Assembly (NCBI GenBank): GCA_008711295.1
Contig: VUYV01000016.1
Location: 319,501 to 383,500, forward strand
Source of the DNA: Anarhynchus alexandrinus
Lineage: Eukaryota > Chordata > Aves > Charadriiformes > Charadriidae
Direction of reading: 5' to 3'
Length of the DNA: 64,000 nucleotides
Shown here: positions 1 through 12,470 of the stretch, piece after piece
Position numbering within the stretch: the first letter of the stretch is position 1
Layout: each line of letters opens with the position of its first letter
Position numbers and translations under genes: made by a program
Notes under the pieces: model-generated
The model's database searches: none
Seen by the model: only the letters and a program-made list of their open reading frames with translations
What the model was told of the DNA's origin: nothing

Positions 1-549
1 TTAAAACCCCAAAAGCACATAAAATGGAGCTAAAAAAAAAAAAGCTAAAAAACAAGATTACAAAACGCTATCAGCGTGATCCTCAGTCATAGCTCTGAGC
101 AGAAGCTGGGCTGTGACTTGTGTGGCTCCTGAACACGGGGGTGATGGTAGCCCAGCCTGCCCTGGGCAGGGGCTGGTCCCTTTCCAGTCCTGGGGGAGCA
201 TCTCCCCACACCACTGCCTCTTTAGGAATAACAACCACGCTGGAAACTTTTCACTTTTGGGGGGGTTTAACCAAAACCTGTGTGCGTCTGGACTCTTTAC
301 AAGGAGTTGCCATAAATCTGGAGTTTGTGGGATCTCTGTTCTGCAGCCGAGGCAGACGTGCCCTCTTCTGGCTGAGCTTCACAGAAGCCACCGAGGCTCG
401 TTGAGCCTTGGGATCGCTAACGGGAGGGGGACTGCAGGGATTGCATGGTCCCTTTTGCAGGATCAGAACATGAAGTGTGCATCCTGCATCATTTTGAGAC
501 CTGATGTAATTACAGAAGTTCTGGAGAGTTTCCATCCTGGGGAAAAAAA
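1..549. other. Intergenic sequence left of an assembly gap
   Basis: No exon or RNA gene is recognisable. Short ORFs on both strands overlap each other and resemble no family I know; some of them run straight through the N gap. An A-rich stretch lies at about 31-54. Confidence 0.6.
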
Positions 550-589
550 NNNNNNNNNNNNNNNNNNNNNNNNNNNNNNNNNNNNNNNN
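550..589. other. Assembly gap (40 N)
   Basis: Forty N characters are flanked by a run of A on the left and a run of T on the right. This suggests that sequencing failed at a homopolymer or hairpin, so the true gap size is unknown. Confidence 0.97.
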
Positions 590-3500
590 TTTTTTTTTTT
601 TTTTAAAGCCAGCATGATGACCACGTGCAGGCTCTCCTTGAGCTCCTGGGAGGTATATTTTGACAGCAGTTTTCATAGATTGCAGTAGAGCAGATGGATT
701 TAAAAAAAAAAATATTAGGAGGGAAGCAAAAGCCTTGTGCTGTTACAAGCTGTTTACCTTAGCAATAATGACATGGTTTGGGGGGGAACAACAAAAAAAA
801 TACCTTTTTGCATGCAAAACAAACACTTTGAGTTGCGCCCCAGAGCACAGCTTGGGAGAGCTGCTGTGACCTGGTGGACTATATAGAGCAATTCCAACAT
901 GGCTTTCGTTTTCCACGTGCTCAAGTTGGTCCAAGTTTTCTTTCCTTTGGTGTTTTTTTTTGGGTTTTTTTTTTTTTTTAATTTAACTCTTTTACCACTT
1001 ACATCTTGTATTTACCCACGGAAACGGGGCTGCTCGGCATTTCAATGGCAGGAAGGCAGGAGCTGCCGAGCCCCGCGTGGCATCGCTGTCTGCTGAAAGG
1101 TCAGACCTCCGCATCCGTCTTATTATTGTGCCGCTTGCGATGCTGGCGGTGGGATCCTGAGGTGCTTCCTTACATTTAAATAGGATGGAGGAGTAACCGC
1201 TTCTGAGCTGGGCTGCCTCCCCATCACCAACACCCTCAGCTGCAAAACTATTGTAGGGCTTAGAAACGGGGTAGCCCTGCTCTGGGGCAAACAGACAGCT
1301 CCTTTTGGGGAGGAAGGGAAAAAAAAAAAAATCTCTAAAATCACCGGGAAAAGGTCAAGCAAGGTTTTATTTTCTTTCTTTGACTCCAGGCAGAATCAAA
1401 TCCCACCTCATTTGAAGCACTGCTGGGATCTCAGATGTTCCTGGGCGGATGCTGGTACAAGATGCCCTTTGCTCAGCATTGGTGTTGATTTGTGTGTGAA
1501 TAAAGCCCAGGTGCTGACCCCAGGATGCTTTGAGCTGCCGAAACAGGCTGGGCTGGTACGAAGTGGTGAGCTGGAGAGCCAGCAAGCGCGTGTGCTTAAA
1601 TCTTGTGCTCCCAAGCACCCTGGGAGGAGGTGGCTTGGGCAAGAGGAAGACCTCCAGATGCAGGAGGTGGCACAGAAAAATGTCAGTGAATATTCTTGTA
1701 ATAGCTGGTGAAACAACATGGATTCCATCCAGAGGTCACTGCAGCTGGGGCAGAAGCTTCTGCTCTCTTTGGATTGGGTCCATAATTAACTTGCTCTACT
1801 AGTGCATTTCCATAGGTGACGAATAACTGGTGACCTGTGGTGCAGGGAGCCCCTTCCCTGTCCCCCGCTCCTCACCCCACAGGAGGTGATGGGAGGTGAG
1901 ATGTGCAGCTGGGATGGATCTGTGTAATGGTGGCCATCTCCATCCAACGGTGGCTTGCAGGTGGGTAGTGACCCCATTTGCAGTATTAGTTAGTCTGGTA
2001 AAGCAATTAGTAATTAGCTGTGGTCCTCACTGTCGTAGTGCATGAGGGTGAAATGAGTAGAAGGGCACTGCTTGCAGCAAGGCATAGGTAAATGAATAAA
2101 AATCCTGCATGCCCTGAATTGAGGCATGGGTTGGTTGACAGCGTTTGGGGATCCGGTACCTGGCCTTAAGCCTGACTTGATTTACTGGAGCTGCCAAGCG
2201 GTGCTTTAAACCACCTCTGCGGGTTTCCTCAGGAGTGCTCCTTTGGAAACCAAGGGTCACGCTGCCTTTTTTCCCCCTCCATGGACAAGATGAAATCTCT
2301 TTTTCTCCCCCTCTGGTGCGGTGCTGGTGGCGCAGTGTCAGCAGCGGAGGGCAGAGGCGATTTTTTTTTTTTGCCGGGGTTTCGCAGGAAAGCGAGGCGC
2401 TCCGCAGTACAATGCATTATTTCCTGCAGGGAGGGACCCCGCAATACAGGAAAACATCAGCAGTTTTCTGCAGTCATTGCCCAGGCGCCGGCTGGCCCCG
2501 AGCTGTCCTGCCTCCCTGGTCGCTGTGTGTCCCCCCCCAGCACACGGTGGGGGCCGGCACCCCCAGGGCTGCACCCCACGGGCACCCAGGCACCATCAGG
2601 GCAGGGAGAAAGGGTGTTACAAGTCTTTTGCCGTTGCTATACCAATGCATATTGCAACTCTTTTAGAAAAAGAAAATAATAATTAAAAAAAATATTAAAC
2701 AAGAGTAGATTTTTTTTTTTTTTTTTTTTTTTTGCTCGAATTGAGCTGCTGTTTATACTCGTAGCACAGCATCTTACATCCCCGCTGAGCTCAGATGCGG
2801 CTGCGCCCGAGGGGAGCGTGCAGGTACACGATGCATCCGAGGCTTGCCTCGCCATACGTGGGTGCTTGAAGGCAGCCTTGTTTATAATTATTAACCTCCG
2901 GAATAAGAACTTCATAAATAAAAGATGGGGACATGGCGATTGTTCGTAACGTGGGCTATAAAGATAAGAGCTGGAAAGGTTGTGCAAAGTCCGCCCGGAC
3001 CGTTCTCCGGCTGGCCAGAGGACACGTACCCTTCGTCCGGTGTCTGCGTTCCTCCCTCCTTATCGCCGTGCGGCAGGAGCCGGGCGCTGGTGCCAGGGGA
3101 TGTGCTGGCTGCCCGGCTTTAGGTGACCAAACTGAAACACAGCCTCTTTAGCAAAAAAAAAAAAATAAATTAAATAAGTACACAGCCCCTTGTCTGGTGC
3201 TGCTCTGCACTGGGGAGGGAGAAGCACTGGGCTCTAGGGTGCGTCTCAGCCATAGGAAAACCTCCCCTTGACTCTGGACCTGGCTCTGGTTGTGGGTTTG
3301 TTTTGGTTTTGTTTTGTTTTTTTTTTACCCCCTGTGCTGAACTGCCAAAAGCAGTGAAGAAAATGCTTACTCGGGACTTTAAAACAAAGGCACTTTATCT
3401 CTTTTACAGCACTACTTATTTGCGTCCCCATAGGCAGGCTCCTCCCCTGCACTATGATAAACATGTGTCTTATAGGCATCCGCTGCTTGATTTGCTTACC

Positions 3501-5969
3501 GCGGGGACGGCTGATTAACGGAGCCGGGGGCTGAGGTCACTGGTATTTTGGGGCTTTGATGCAGCTATATCCTGAGACCGCTGGCACCAGGCGAAAAATG
3601 TAAACAGCGACAAGTAAGATGTATTGGGCTCCAGTCTCCATCTCCAGAGACGCCGCAATGCCGTTATCGCTTCCAAATCGCTTGCTAATCTTCTCGGGAA
3701 GACTCGGATATTCACAGGACAGAGAGATGTCCCATCTTGGTTTTGGGAAGGGGAAACCCACTAGCTGCAGCCAGCAGAGCCGCAGGGATCGGGGCTGTAA
3801 CCAGACCTTCTGGGGGCTGCATCCTGCTGACAGCACCACGTGGAAGAGGGATGATCCCCCTTTTCCGAAGCTTAACGTTTCCCCATATTTCGGTCATTTA
3901 TCAACAGGTCAAAGCTGTGTGTGCGTGCCCTACCGTAGTCGCAGCTGGTATGGGATTTCGTTGCCATCTGGTTAAATAATGGCCAATCTCACCTAATTCT
4001 AGTGTTTATAATTTGGTTGAAATGAATAAGACAACCTGTGGATGTTTCAGGCATGCCCTCTCCTGGAGTATTTCCCATGCTTTTTATCTTTCCCAGGAGC
4101 TAGGCTATCTGTAGGGGCTATCTGGGGATGCTTTCTGAGCATCCACATGGATTTCGGTGAAGGACAGCAGGTGGTGGTGGGAAGAGCCCTGCAGATAAGC
4201 AGCTGGATCCTGCAATTGTTATCCAAAAAGGAGCAGCGGGAGGAGAAAGGTGGGGAGGAACAAGGGAAGATCCCAGGTCCGGGGGGCAGAGGACGGGACG
4301 TGGATGGGCTGTCGTGGGGGTGTTTGCAAACCACTGCAAGCCCTTGGGGGGTACAAAAGGAAAAATTCCGGCTGTGCCTCGTCCCTCCCAGACACCTGCA
4401 CGCCCTGGCCTGATCCAAACCCAGCTGGAGGCAAGTGCAGCCTTTCCACTGACCTCACTGGGGAAATATTCCCTCCCCCCCCTGTTTTTGCAGGAAGGAA
4501 AGGATTGGGGAATGAGAGACTGGACAAGCAGAAGGATTTAAGGAAAAAATGCATGCTCTTGGCTGCGGCAAAATGTGATGAACCTGAACCTAAAAGCTTA
4601 GCCCATCCCCAAAGCCCTCTTGGGATTTCCCGATGAGATGGTACCCCTTTTTCTTGCTGCCAAGACCCTACGAGGGCTCCTGCTGAGATGGGGACTGTCT
4701 CCAAGCTGGACATCTTCAGCTGCAAGAGGACTGGGTGTCAGCTCCACTACCGCTCCTCGTACCCCTCTCCCGAATTAAAAGTTTCAAATTCTTTTTTTTC
4801 CCCCCTAAGGCTGCCCTTTGGGACCAAGCAAAAGCACTGTGCTGAGGCTGCGCTTCCCGTTAACCCCTCCTGATGAAGCTGATTCATTTCTCTTAAACAG
4901 CTCATTCTGGGTGGCTTGGTGTGGTTTTCAGAAAATTATCATGAAATGCTGGAAAAGGCTCGTCAGGCAGCTCTGCCTATCGATATTGCAACACACCAAC
5001 AGGACAGCCAGAGCTGGGGCTTCCAGAAATAGTAACCCCTAGATTATTCTTAGGGAGGTGTGTTTGCGCCGGTGTGGAAGCAGGTTGCACCACATGTGCA
5101 CTGTAAATTCAGGAGAAAAAAAAAAAAAAAAAGATAATATGATTCCCATCTTGCAAAGAAACAGAGGGCAAAGTTACTTTCCCAAATAGATGCAATGAGA
5201 GTTATGATATTACTGGCATTACTGCAGCGCCCAGGCGTGGGTGCAAGTGGGTGCTCCGCTTTCCGCTGGTGCAGCAGACCCTGCGCCCGCCATGGAGCCA
5301 GGGCAGCTCATCCTCTCTGCCCCTCTGAACCGCTGTGGCTATAGCGGGTGGGTCATTATCAGCCATGCAAGATTTTACTTTTAATCTCATTTTTTGTATT
5401 GGCAGAATTTAAAACCAGCAACATCTACTTGACTCTTCAAAAGGCAGGGGTGGAAACGCAGCATCCCGCGGTTCAGCTCGTGGTTGTAGGAATGTGCAGT
5501 GCTGGCGCCGTCCTCCTCCTCTTCCCTTGGAGCTCTTCCCTGCCCTAGTTCTCAAGCTTGCTCTATTTATTTATAATTTTTGCTATTAACGGATGGCACC
5601 AAGAACAGCAAAGCCGTGGGGTGACAGTGTAACAGTGCTCCTGGTGACATCCCACTTCACTTGAGTAGCGAAGTCAATACCAGAGCCCCATCCAAACCAC
5701 AAATTCCCCTCTAGGTGATGATAAATTTCGCCTGCTGGAATTATAACCCCTTTATGATACGATCTGTATGTCTTCTGAGAAAGAGAGGTTTTTAATGTAA
5801 GACAGTACTCCTTTATTTATCCTCAGCAAATTCCCATCTTGGCTCAACAGAGCGGATTTGTGCAGCCCCCCCCAGTTTATGTACAAAAGCTACAAATCAC
5901 TGGATGCATCGTAATGCTCCAGACTGAATCTCGGATATGATCTTGCTTGTACGTGTGTCTTGAAGTTCG
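590..5969. other. Intergenic, no gene seen
   Basis: About 5.4 kb without a supportable gene. It contains homopolymer tracts, including a 24-base T run at 2710-2733, an A run near 3150-3163 and an A run near 5115-5132. ORFs here are short, overlap on opposite strands and show no recognisable domain. GC content varies without a clear CpG island. Confidence 0.55.
2710..2733. repeat. Poly-T tract (24 bases)
   Basis: An uninterrupted run of 24 T. On the minus strand it is a poly-A run and could be the tail of an old retroposed sequence, but I recognise no element body beside it. Confidence 0.8.
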
Positions 5970-6180
5970 TAGCATTCGGGACTGACCTCCTGTGTAACTC
6001 GGGCTATAAATTTCACGCAGCAGTTTTGGTGCTGAGTGAGAATAATGCGTGTTTGAACTCTCACTTCGCTTTAAAAAGGCATTTGGTCTTGATTAAAATA
6101 CTGTAAAGGTGGAGAATCCACCACGTCCCTGGACAATCTGTCTTGGGGTGAAACAGCCGCAGCTCCAGTAAGGGGGAGAA
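5970..6180 (-). repeat. Ancient CR1-like LINE fragment
   Basis: The segment contains CTCCTGTGTAACTCGGGCTA followed by a TAAATTTCACGCAG-like stretch. About 100 bases later comes GGAGAATCCACCACGTCCCT. Both resemble, in the same order and spacing, the reverse complement of the old CR1 family common in turtles, crocodilians and birds. The copy is strongly diverged and its boundaries are approximate. Recognition is from memory of the consensus, not a database search. Confidence 0.6.
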
Positions 6181-7051
6181 GAGGAATGAGGGTTTTATTC
6201 ATATGTGATCAATCTGCGCATGTCGGCCCCACATCTGTCTCCAGGTGTTCCAGCTGCAGCCGCTAACCGAAAACACCAGCGTGCATATTTGGGGGTAGCC
6301 AGTGCTACACAACGGCCTCAATCCTGCCCAAGCCTTTCGTTGCTGGCACGAAGCAAACTCCTATTTTGCTGATAAGGCATACAGCTTCTTTCTTCGTGTA
6401 AATCATCCCATACGTTTATTTCAGCCGCGAACTTGGGAGGAAGGCAGGCTGAAGCTTTGCTATTTCTCCATTTAAGTCACAAGTCATTGATGGCAGTGTC
6501 ACACGTGCGGTGTGTGCAGCTCTGGCTGTGTGGCCAGCCTGCAAGCTCGGGGTTTCGGAGAGCAGAAAGCTGTGCTGCTGCCGTGCCATCCCTGCACCAT
6601 TGCTCCTCCATCCTCCTAACTCCGCTGCTTCATTTAGGGCTCTGCTGGGTCCTGATCCCTCCCAAGAGCATTTTCCATGGAGACTAGGTGGGAAGCATCC
6701 TCAAAAGATGCTTTTTTTGACTCGGTTCATGCACTTGCGCTGGGTTGAGTTACCCCTCCCTTCCTTGCAGGCTGGCTGGGATATTATTCACTTATGGAAC
6801 TCTTGGGGCTTCTGCAACCCTCTTCATGCCCCACGGCTGAACTGGCTGTCCATGAAGCACATGAGCAACCTCTGTGGCTCTCGGTGCCAAAGGGGAGAGA
6901 ACAAACTCCCGCAGCCCCGTGAGAACAGGCTCTCTGGTATGAATTGGGAGCTGCTGAGATTACACCAGAAAAATACATGTTGTGGTCCTCGCTCTGTTGC
7001 CATGGCAATGAGCTCCTGGTTTACATCAGCAGAGCCGGATGGGGTCAAGCA

Positions 7052-7153
7052 TGGTTTGCCTGCCTGCTCCCATCTTCTCCAGCCTTCAGCCCCAANTGCG
7101 TGGTTTGCCTGCCTGCCCAAGGAGCTCCCATCTTCTCCAGCCTTCAGCCCCAA
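7052..7153 (+). repeat. Two-copy direct tandem repeat interrupted by an N
   Basis: Copy one is at 7052-7095 and copy two at 7101-7153. Both begin TGGTTTGCCTGCCTGC and end with the same 28-base block. Copy two has a 9-base insertion. The single N at 7096 sits at the junction, so this may be a short minisatellite collapsed or misjoined in assembly. Confidence 0.85.
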
Positions 7154-10100
7154 ACCCAACAAGGGCAGATCTGGTTTGGTTAATGAGATGGCAAATAGAG
7201 CTGCACCGCGTTAGGCTCTGTGATAAAAGCTGGTCTGCACAAAGGAGCACAGAGACAAAGGCAGGCGGGGGCCCGAATTACGAGCTGGGAGGAAGGGACA
7301 CCCTGTCCAGACCCTCCCAGGGCTGTCCAGGTGGGAAACCCATCAGGATGAGTCAATGGGAGTGGCTCTGCGGGCACCTCTGGGACCAGACGGTCACTGC
7401 CGTGGGGTGCCTTATGACACGTGAGAGATGAGCATTTCGGGGACTTGTTATGTGTTTAAAGCCAAATGTGTGTTTATGTCAGGTGGAAGGCAGGCCTTGG
7501 GCATAAATCAGTGACAACCTGGACCCTGAGGGCTGGCAGCAAAGATGAGGGGTGCCTCTTCTCTTCTTGCTGCACCTCTTACTGGAAGACTCCTGTTCTG
7601 CACCTTGCCCCAGGCTGGACTCCTCTGCACCATCCTCCTTTCCCCCACCTCCACCACTCTGTCGGTATCCGCTTCTCTTGGCTTGCTGGTTGAGGACACC
7701 AGCACAGACCAGTGTGCAGGGTGTGCATTGCACTGGGAATCTGCAGAGAAACCCTTGCAAGGGGCCAGAGGCAAACGCACCCCTTCCTGGTGCACACTCT
7801 TGCATTTAGAGAGGTGAAAAAGTCTGCCGAAATTGTGCTCAGGATATTAATATATTGGTGGGGAATTGGGAGCATCTTGACGTCTGCAAGTAAAATACCT
7901 TTATTAAAAAGCATTCTTTCTCCTCGTTGCTTATCCTCATTACACCCAATCGAAGGAAAAGATGGATTACCCTGCCTGCAGCAGCCTCCCAGAAACACAG
8001 GGAGCAGCAGGCAGCGAGCAACAGGAGGCACCTGCTCCATTTTGGGCTGCTCTCATGGGCTCTTGTTGTCCCTCTCGCTGACACAAGATCCCAAGATCAT
8101 GTTAGAAAAATGAAGTTATTTTTGGATATCTGTGAAAACAGCTTTAAACTGGCAAGGGAAGACGGAAAAATTGTGAAATGAGGATGTGCTCCAGTATTCT
8201 TTTCAAGTATCCCAGTCATCTCTGGGAGGAATGTTAGAGGAGCTGCACCAGCCTCAGATCTGTTGGTCACCCTCCCTTCTGCCCGCTCCTGCCAGGGGGG
8301 TTTGCAGAGGCGCTGCCATGGCAGGGCAGGCTCCAAGCAACCAGTGGTGCTTTTCAGGAAAAGTTTTTCCGTCTTCAAGTAGCGTGGAACGGGGATTAGA
8401 GGGAGCAGCCTCTTTCCTTCAGGGAAATGGCGTGAACATACAAACTCCAACTCTGGCAAACATTTCGAATCTGGGACAGCTTGAAAGGATTACAGAAAAT
8501 CAGCGAACGTGGGTCCCCCCATGAGGGTGTTTGAGGCGGCGTGACTGCCTTGCTCTGTCACAGCCTGCGTGCTGCCTTCGTCATCCCAGCCTGGCTGGCT
8601 GTCAGCTTACTAAGGGATTAAACACAGCATTCGTAGTGCATGAGTCCGTGTGCGTCACGGGTGGGAACCCCCCAGACAGTACCTCTTGTCCAGCAGAGCT
8701 GCTCCAGCAGGAAGGTGGGTGCCTCAGCATAGCCAAATGCATCGGTTATTGCCAACCGCTGCCCCACCAGCCCATGATCGTCCAGCCGAGACGATCTTTC
8801 TCTTTATTTTTACAAAACCTAGGGAAGCAGAATGGTTGTGCATAGCTGACGTGCTCCGGGTGGGGAGCCTGTTTGGAAGGAGAGCAGATTTTTGTACCAA
8901 CGTCATGTTACTCCCCAAGCACTCATGTCTTAGCCCCTCGGCTGCGTTCTTGGGGCAAATGGTGTGGTTTCCCTAAAAACGTGGCCCCAGAAATGCCTGG
9001 GGACATGATGTGCCTGCAGCACATGTGGGGTTGCAGCGAGGGCCCAAGTGCTTTACCAGTGTGTGTAGGAACTCCACCCCAGCTAACACTGCCCTGCCAA
9101 AATAAACAGGCAGGCTGCACACTGCCGCCCCAAGGCACGGAGGAAAAGGGAATTCCCAGGCTTGTCTTTGGAAGCGGCATGTTTGTGCTGCTGCTTGAGG
9201 GAAGAAGGGTCCTTCAGGAGGGGTCCTGCTTGCATGACCCCCCTACCCCCCCAGCTGCAATGGCTGAAACAGCGGCCCTGGCTGAGAGCGATGCTCTGGG
9301 TGGGATGCACCAGCTGAGGAAAGCACATCCCCGATGCACACCAGCAGTGTTTCAGGGGTGAGCAGTCACTTGGCTCTTACCAAGCGGTGCCGCAGGTGTG
9401 AGGCCATAGGGGAGGCTTGCAGTGAGACGTGGAGATCTCCCAGCCTCTTGGTTTTATCTTTCTGGTTTGCGTTTCCCAGCAAAATAACCTAAGTGACTTT
9501 TTCAGCCCCATTTAGAAAGTTCAGAGGAGGGGAGCGGAGCGTGCCAAGACCTCTTCTTCTGCTCTGTCCCCACCAGCGAGTTAGACACCCAGCTGCTTGA
9601 CCTCGTGGTGCAAGTGCTGCACCTTGTCCTTTAAATAAAAGGGTGAGGTTACTGCTTTGTTCTGTGCAGAAGCAAAGATGAGATGTTCCTTCCCATGCAC
9701 TAACATTTTCCAGAGGAACAAAATTCCCACCCTGATCCTCGTGGCTCAACCCGCGGTGACGGGTATGGCGTGACTTCGTGCACCTTGTCCTGCTGCTGAC
9801 GGGTCTCTCACGGGCTGGTGAGCACCGGAAAAAGGCAGGAAACATTTGCGCAGCCCGATGGTTGGAGTCTACTGATGTGAGATCTCTGGGCTTATAAATG
9901 GCTGTTTGCTCATATCTTGGTTCTAGGTGTGTGTCTTGAACTCCCAACCTCTTGCTCTGGAGAGGAAAGTGCTATTTGCGGAGCCACACTCACACGATCT
10001 ACTCATAAACTTTTCCATAACCTCTGCTGACAAGCGTGTGGCTCCCTTGGGAAGTTTTAAATGTCACGTTGTGCATCCGCCGGGTCTCCTGGCAGTACAG

Positions 10101-10775
10101 GGGCGAGGAAAGATGTTCTGTGTTTGGGGGCAGCTGGTCTGCTCCTCTGCCCCAGGCTGAGGAGTCTATGCAGGTGAGATGGCCTTAAAAAAGAAAGGCT
10201 GATGTTGAGGGAGCTTTAAATTATTTGCCCAAGGCCATAAAGTCTTGAACAGAGTAGGAAAAGCATCTTGTGTGCTCCAAGTGCAGCACCTCTGCTACCA
10301 GAGCACCTCTACCCTGTGCATGTTTGGGCGATGCGTGCCACCATGGTGACAATTTCCAGCAAGGAACCGGGTGATGTGGGGAGAATATTTTGGTCCCTAA
10401 GGAAGGTGACTTATAATCATTGCTGGCAGTAAGCAGATAACATCTAGATACGGCGAGTCCTCCAAGCCTATGAACAAACACAGAAAGAAACCGGGGGAAC
10501 AGTAATTTCTGGTGGCTCTCCCTGGCCTCTGATTTTCCTTCACTTTACTGTGCTACCAGCGTGTGCTGAGGGACGAACTCAGCTTCTTGGCCCTTCCACG
10601 TGCTGTGGCAAGCTGTGCCCTCGGAGGTCTCTGACCGAGCTGCAATAATTCATGAGATTAGCTTAAAAAGCAGTCTTGGACCTTTTTCACTTCCTTTTGG
10701 CTTCTGAGACTTGCTAAAGCATTTAGGTCTCTGCCAGATTTTTCTCTAACACTTTAAGGACATAGCCTGTTTTCC

Positions 10776-10803
10776 TTTTTTTTTTTTTTTTTTTAAAAAA
10801 AAA
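10776..10803. repeat. T19/A9 homopolymer tract
   Basis: Nineteen T are followed directly by nine A. No flanking element is recognised. Confidence 0.75.
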
Positions 10804-12329
10804 GGATGGGTTTTTCATGTCTTCATGTGTCTGAGAGGTAGGGCTTAAAAATACAGACCCATATTATTTTGGGATGTTCTTCACCCACCCAAAGCCCAAA
10901 GCAAGCCTGAGCTTGGCTCAGGTGCACCCTGAGCAGTCCCACCTCTGGTCGCGCAGATCTGCGGCCAGACCAGCACCATCCCCATGCTCACAGACACTGC
11001 CTGGGGACCACAGAGCTGCGGCAGCAGAGATTTTTGGCTAGCCGTGCGTGCCGAGGGAACACATTTGTTTACCCACTGACGTGATCGGAAAAGCGGGGAG
11101 CAGGGTCAGCGCAGCGAGCTGCGCTTCGCTTGCGGTCTAAGCCTGGGGTGGGGAGCAGGTTGCATACGTCTCCCGAGGAGAGAGACAGAGAGAGGAAATG
11201 TGGGACGTTCGGGACAGCCTTTGATGAGGAACGCATCCTGTGCGGGAGCAGGGACGCGGCCGGACCTGCCCGGGGTGGTGCAGGAAGGCTGGCACGCACG
11301 GCCAGCACACCCTGCCCTTCCTCCCTACCTACGAGGTCTTGCACAACACCCTCACCCTGCTTGTCTCCTCGCTGGGGTCCCTTGAACCTAGGGACAGACC
11401 CCTGACCTTGCTGCCGAGCCCCCCCCCAGTAAAACTGCGGTGGGCTTTGGAAAGGGAAAGCCGTTAGCAGAATTGCCGGCTCCCCTGTAACAAAGCACGG
11501 CAATTGTTTCTTCTGCTTTCCACCAGCAGCAATCTCAAGAGATCTGCTGCAGAGTGGCCAGGAATGGTAAAATATCAGAAAAGAGGTTCTGCCCACTTAG
11601 AGCAGTGGGGCTGTGGCTTGTGGTGCTTCCCTGGGCTGTCAGGAAAGGCTGCGGTGGGGATTGCTCCCCCCCACTGGGCTTCCACCTGCAGGAACCCACA
11701 TCTGGGAAGCCCACAGCAGCCTGGTGGGACCACACTAGGGCTCGAGCCCAGGCACTGCCCTTCATTGGAGCTGAAAATCACCCCATAGCAACAGTGATAG
11801 CGAGTTTGGGAACCCTGTGTTCACTGGTTTATCTTCAACAAGTGAAACGTCTCTGGGGTCGCCAGCGTTAGTCAGCCACGGGGTGGGTGGAGAGGAGACA
11901 GCCTAGCAACCGAGCAGCATGCCAGCGGGACTCCTGTCACCTCCCATGTCTTTCAGTAGCACCCGAGTCACGCGGGATCCATCTTTGAAACGATACGACT
12001 CTGTGTAATGTGTCATTGCGAGTGGCGACAGGCTGTAATTGCTTCGGAGATGTGGAAAGCCCTTGCCGTGCCGCAGCGTTTTTGCAGCTCAGCTGCTGGT
12101 GAGGGAAGATGACTAAGTTTCCTCTCCTTCCTCACCCTCGTGGTTCCGAGAGTCTCGTACCCCTTGGCTGCGTGGTGACGGTGCTCACCGTAGCTCAGGA
12201 TGGGGTGAATGCCCAGGAGCAGCTCTCCCTGCAACACCTCTGTGGGCTGAAAGAGCGAATTTGGGACGCTCTGCTGACATAAACAGTGCTCTGTAAATCT
12301 GTTGTCAGGCGCTCCGTGTAAGAGCAGTT

Positions 12330-12470
12330 GGGATGCTCTGGCGCATCCATAATAAATATAATTACACTAGCAGTAGGCACCTGGCGCTGATGAGTGCTTT
12401 GCAAGCACGACCTAATTAATCTTCATTATATTTCAGTGTGATAGGTGAAAATTTTCTTCCTCTACATAAA
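12330..12470 (+). repeat. Possible ancient MIR/L2-type 3' end
   Basis: The stretch GAGTGCTTTGCAAGCACGAC, followed by CTAATTAATCTTCATTATAT and a GTGATAGGTGA segment, resembles the shared 3' end of old amniote MIR and L2 elements (subterminal exchange, then AATTAATCTTCA, then GTGAGGTAGGT). Identity is low and the call rests on recall only. Confidence 0.35.

Larger units (their letters stand above)
6181..12329. other. Intergenic, no gene seen
   Basis: About 6.1 kb without a recognisable gene. A 234-codon plus-strand ORF at 6510-7214 crosses an N and a local duplication, has no known domain and is probably chance. A T19 run followed by A9 lies at 10776-10803. Confidence 0.5.

Noticed and set aside
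113..688. 191-codon ORF through the N gap
   Set aside because: Its continuity depends on 40 unknown bases and it has no recognisable domain.
6510..7214. 234-codon plus-strand ORF
   Set aside because: Crosses an N and a tandem duplication, has no domain and no splice or promoter context.
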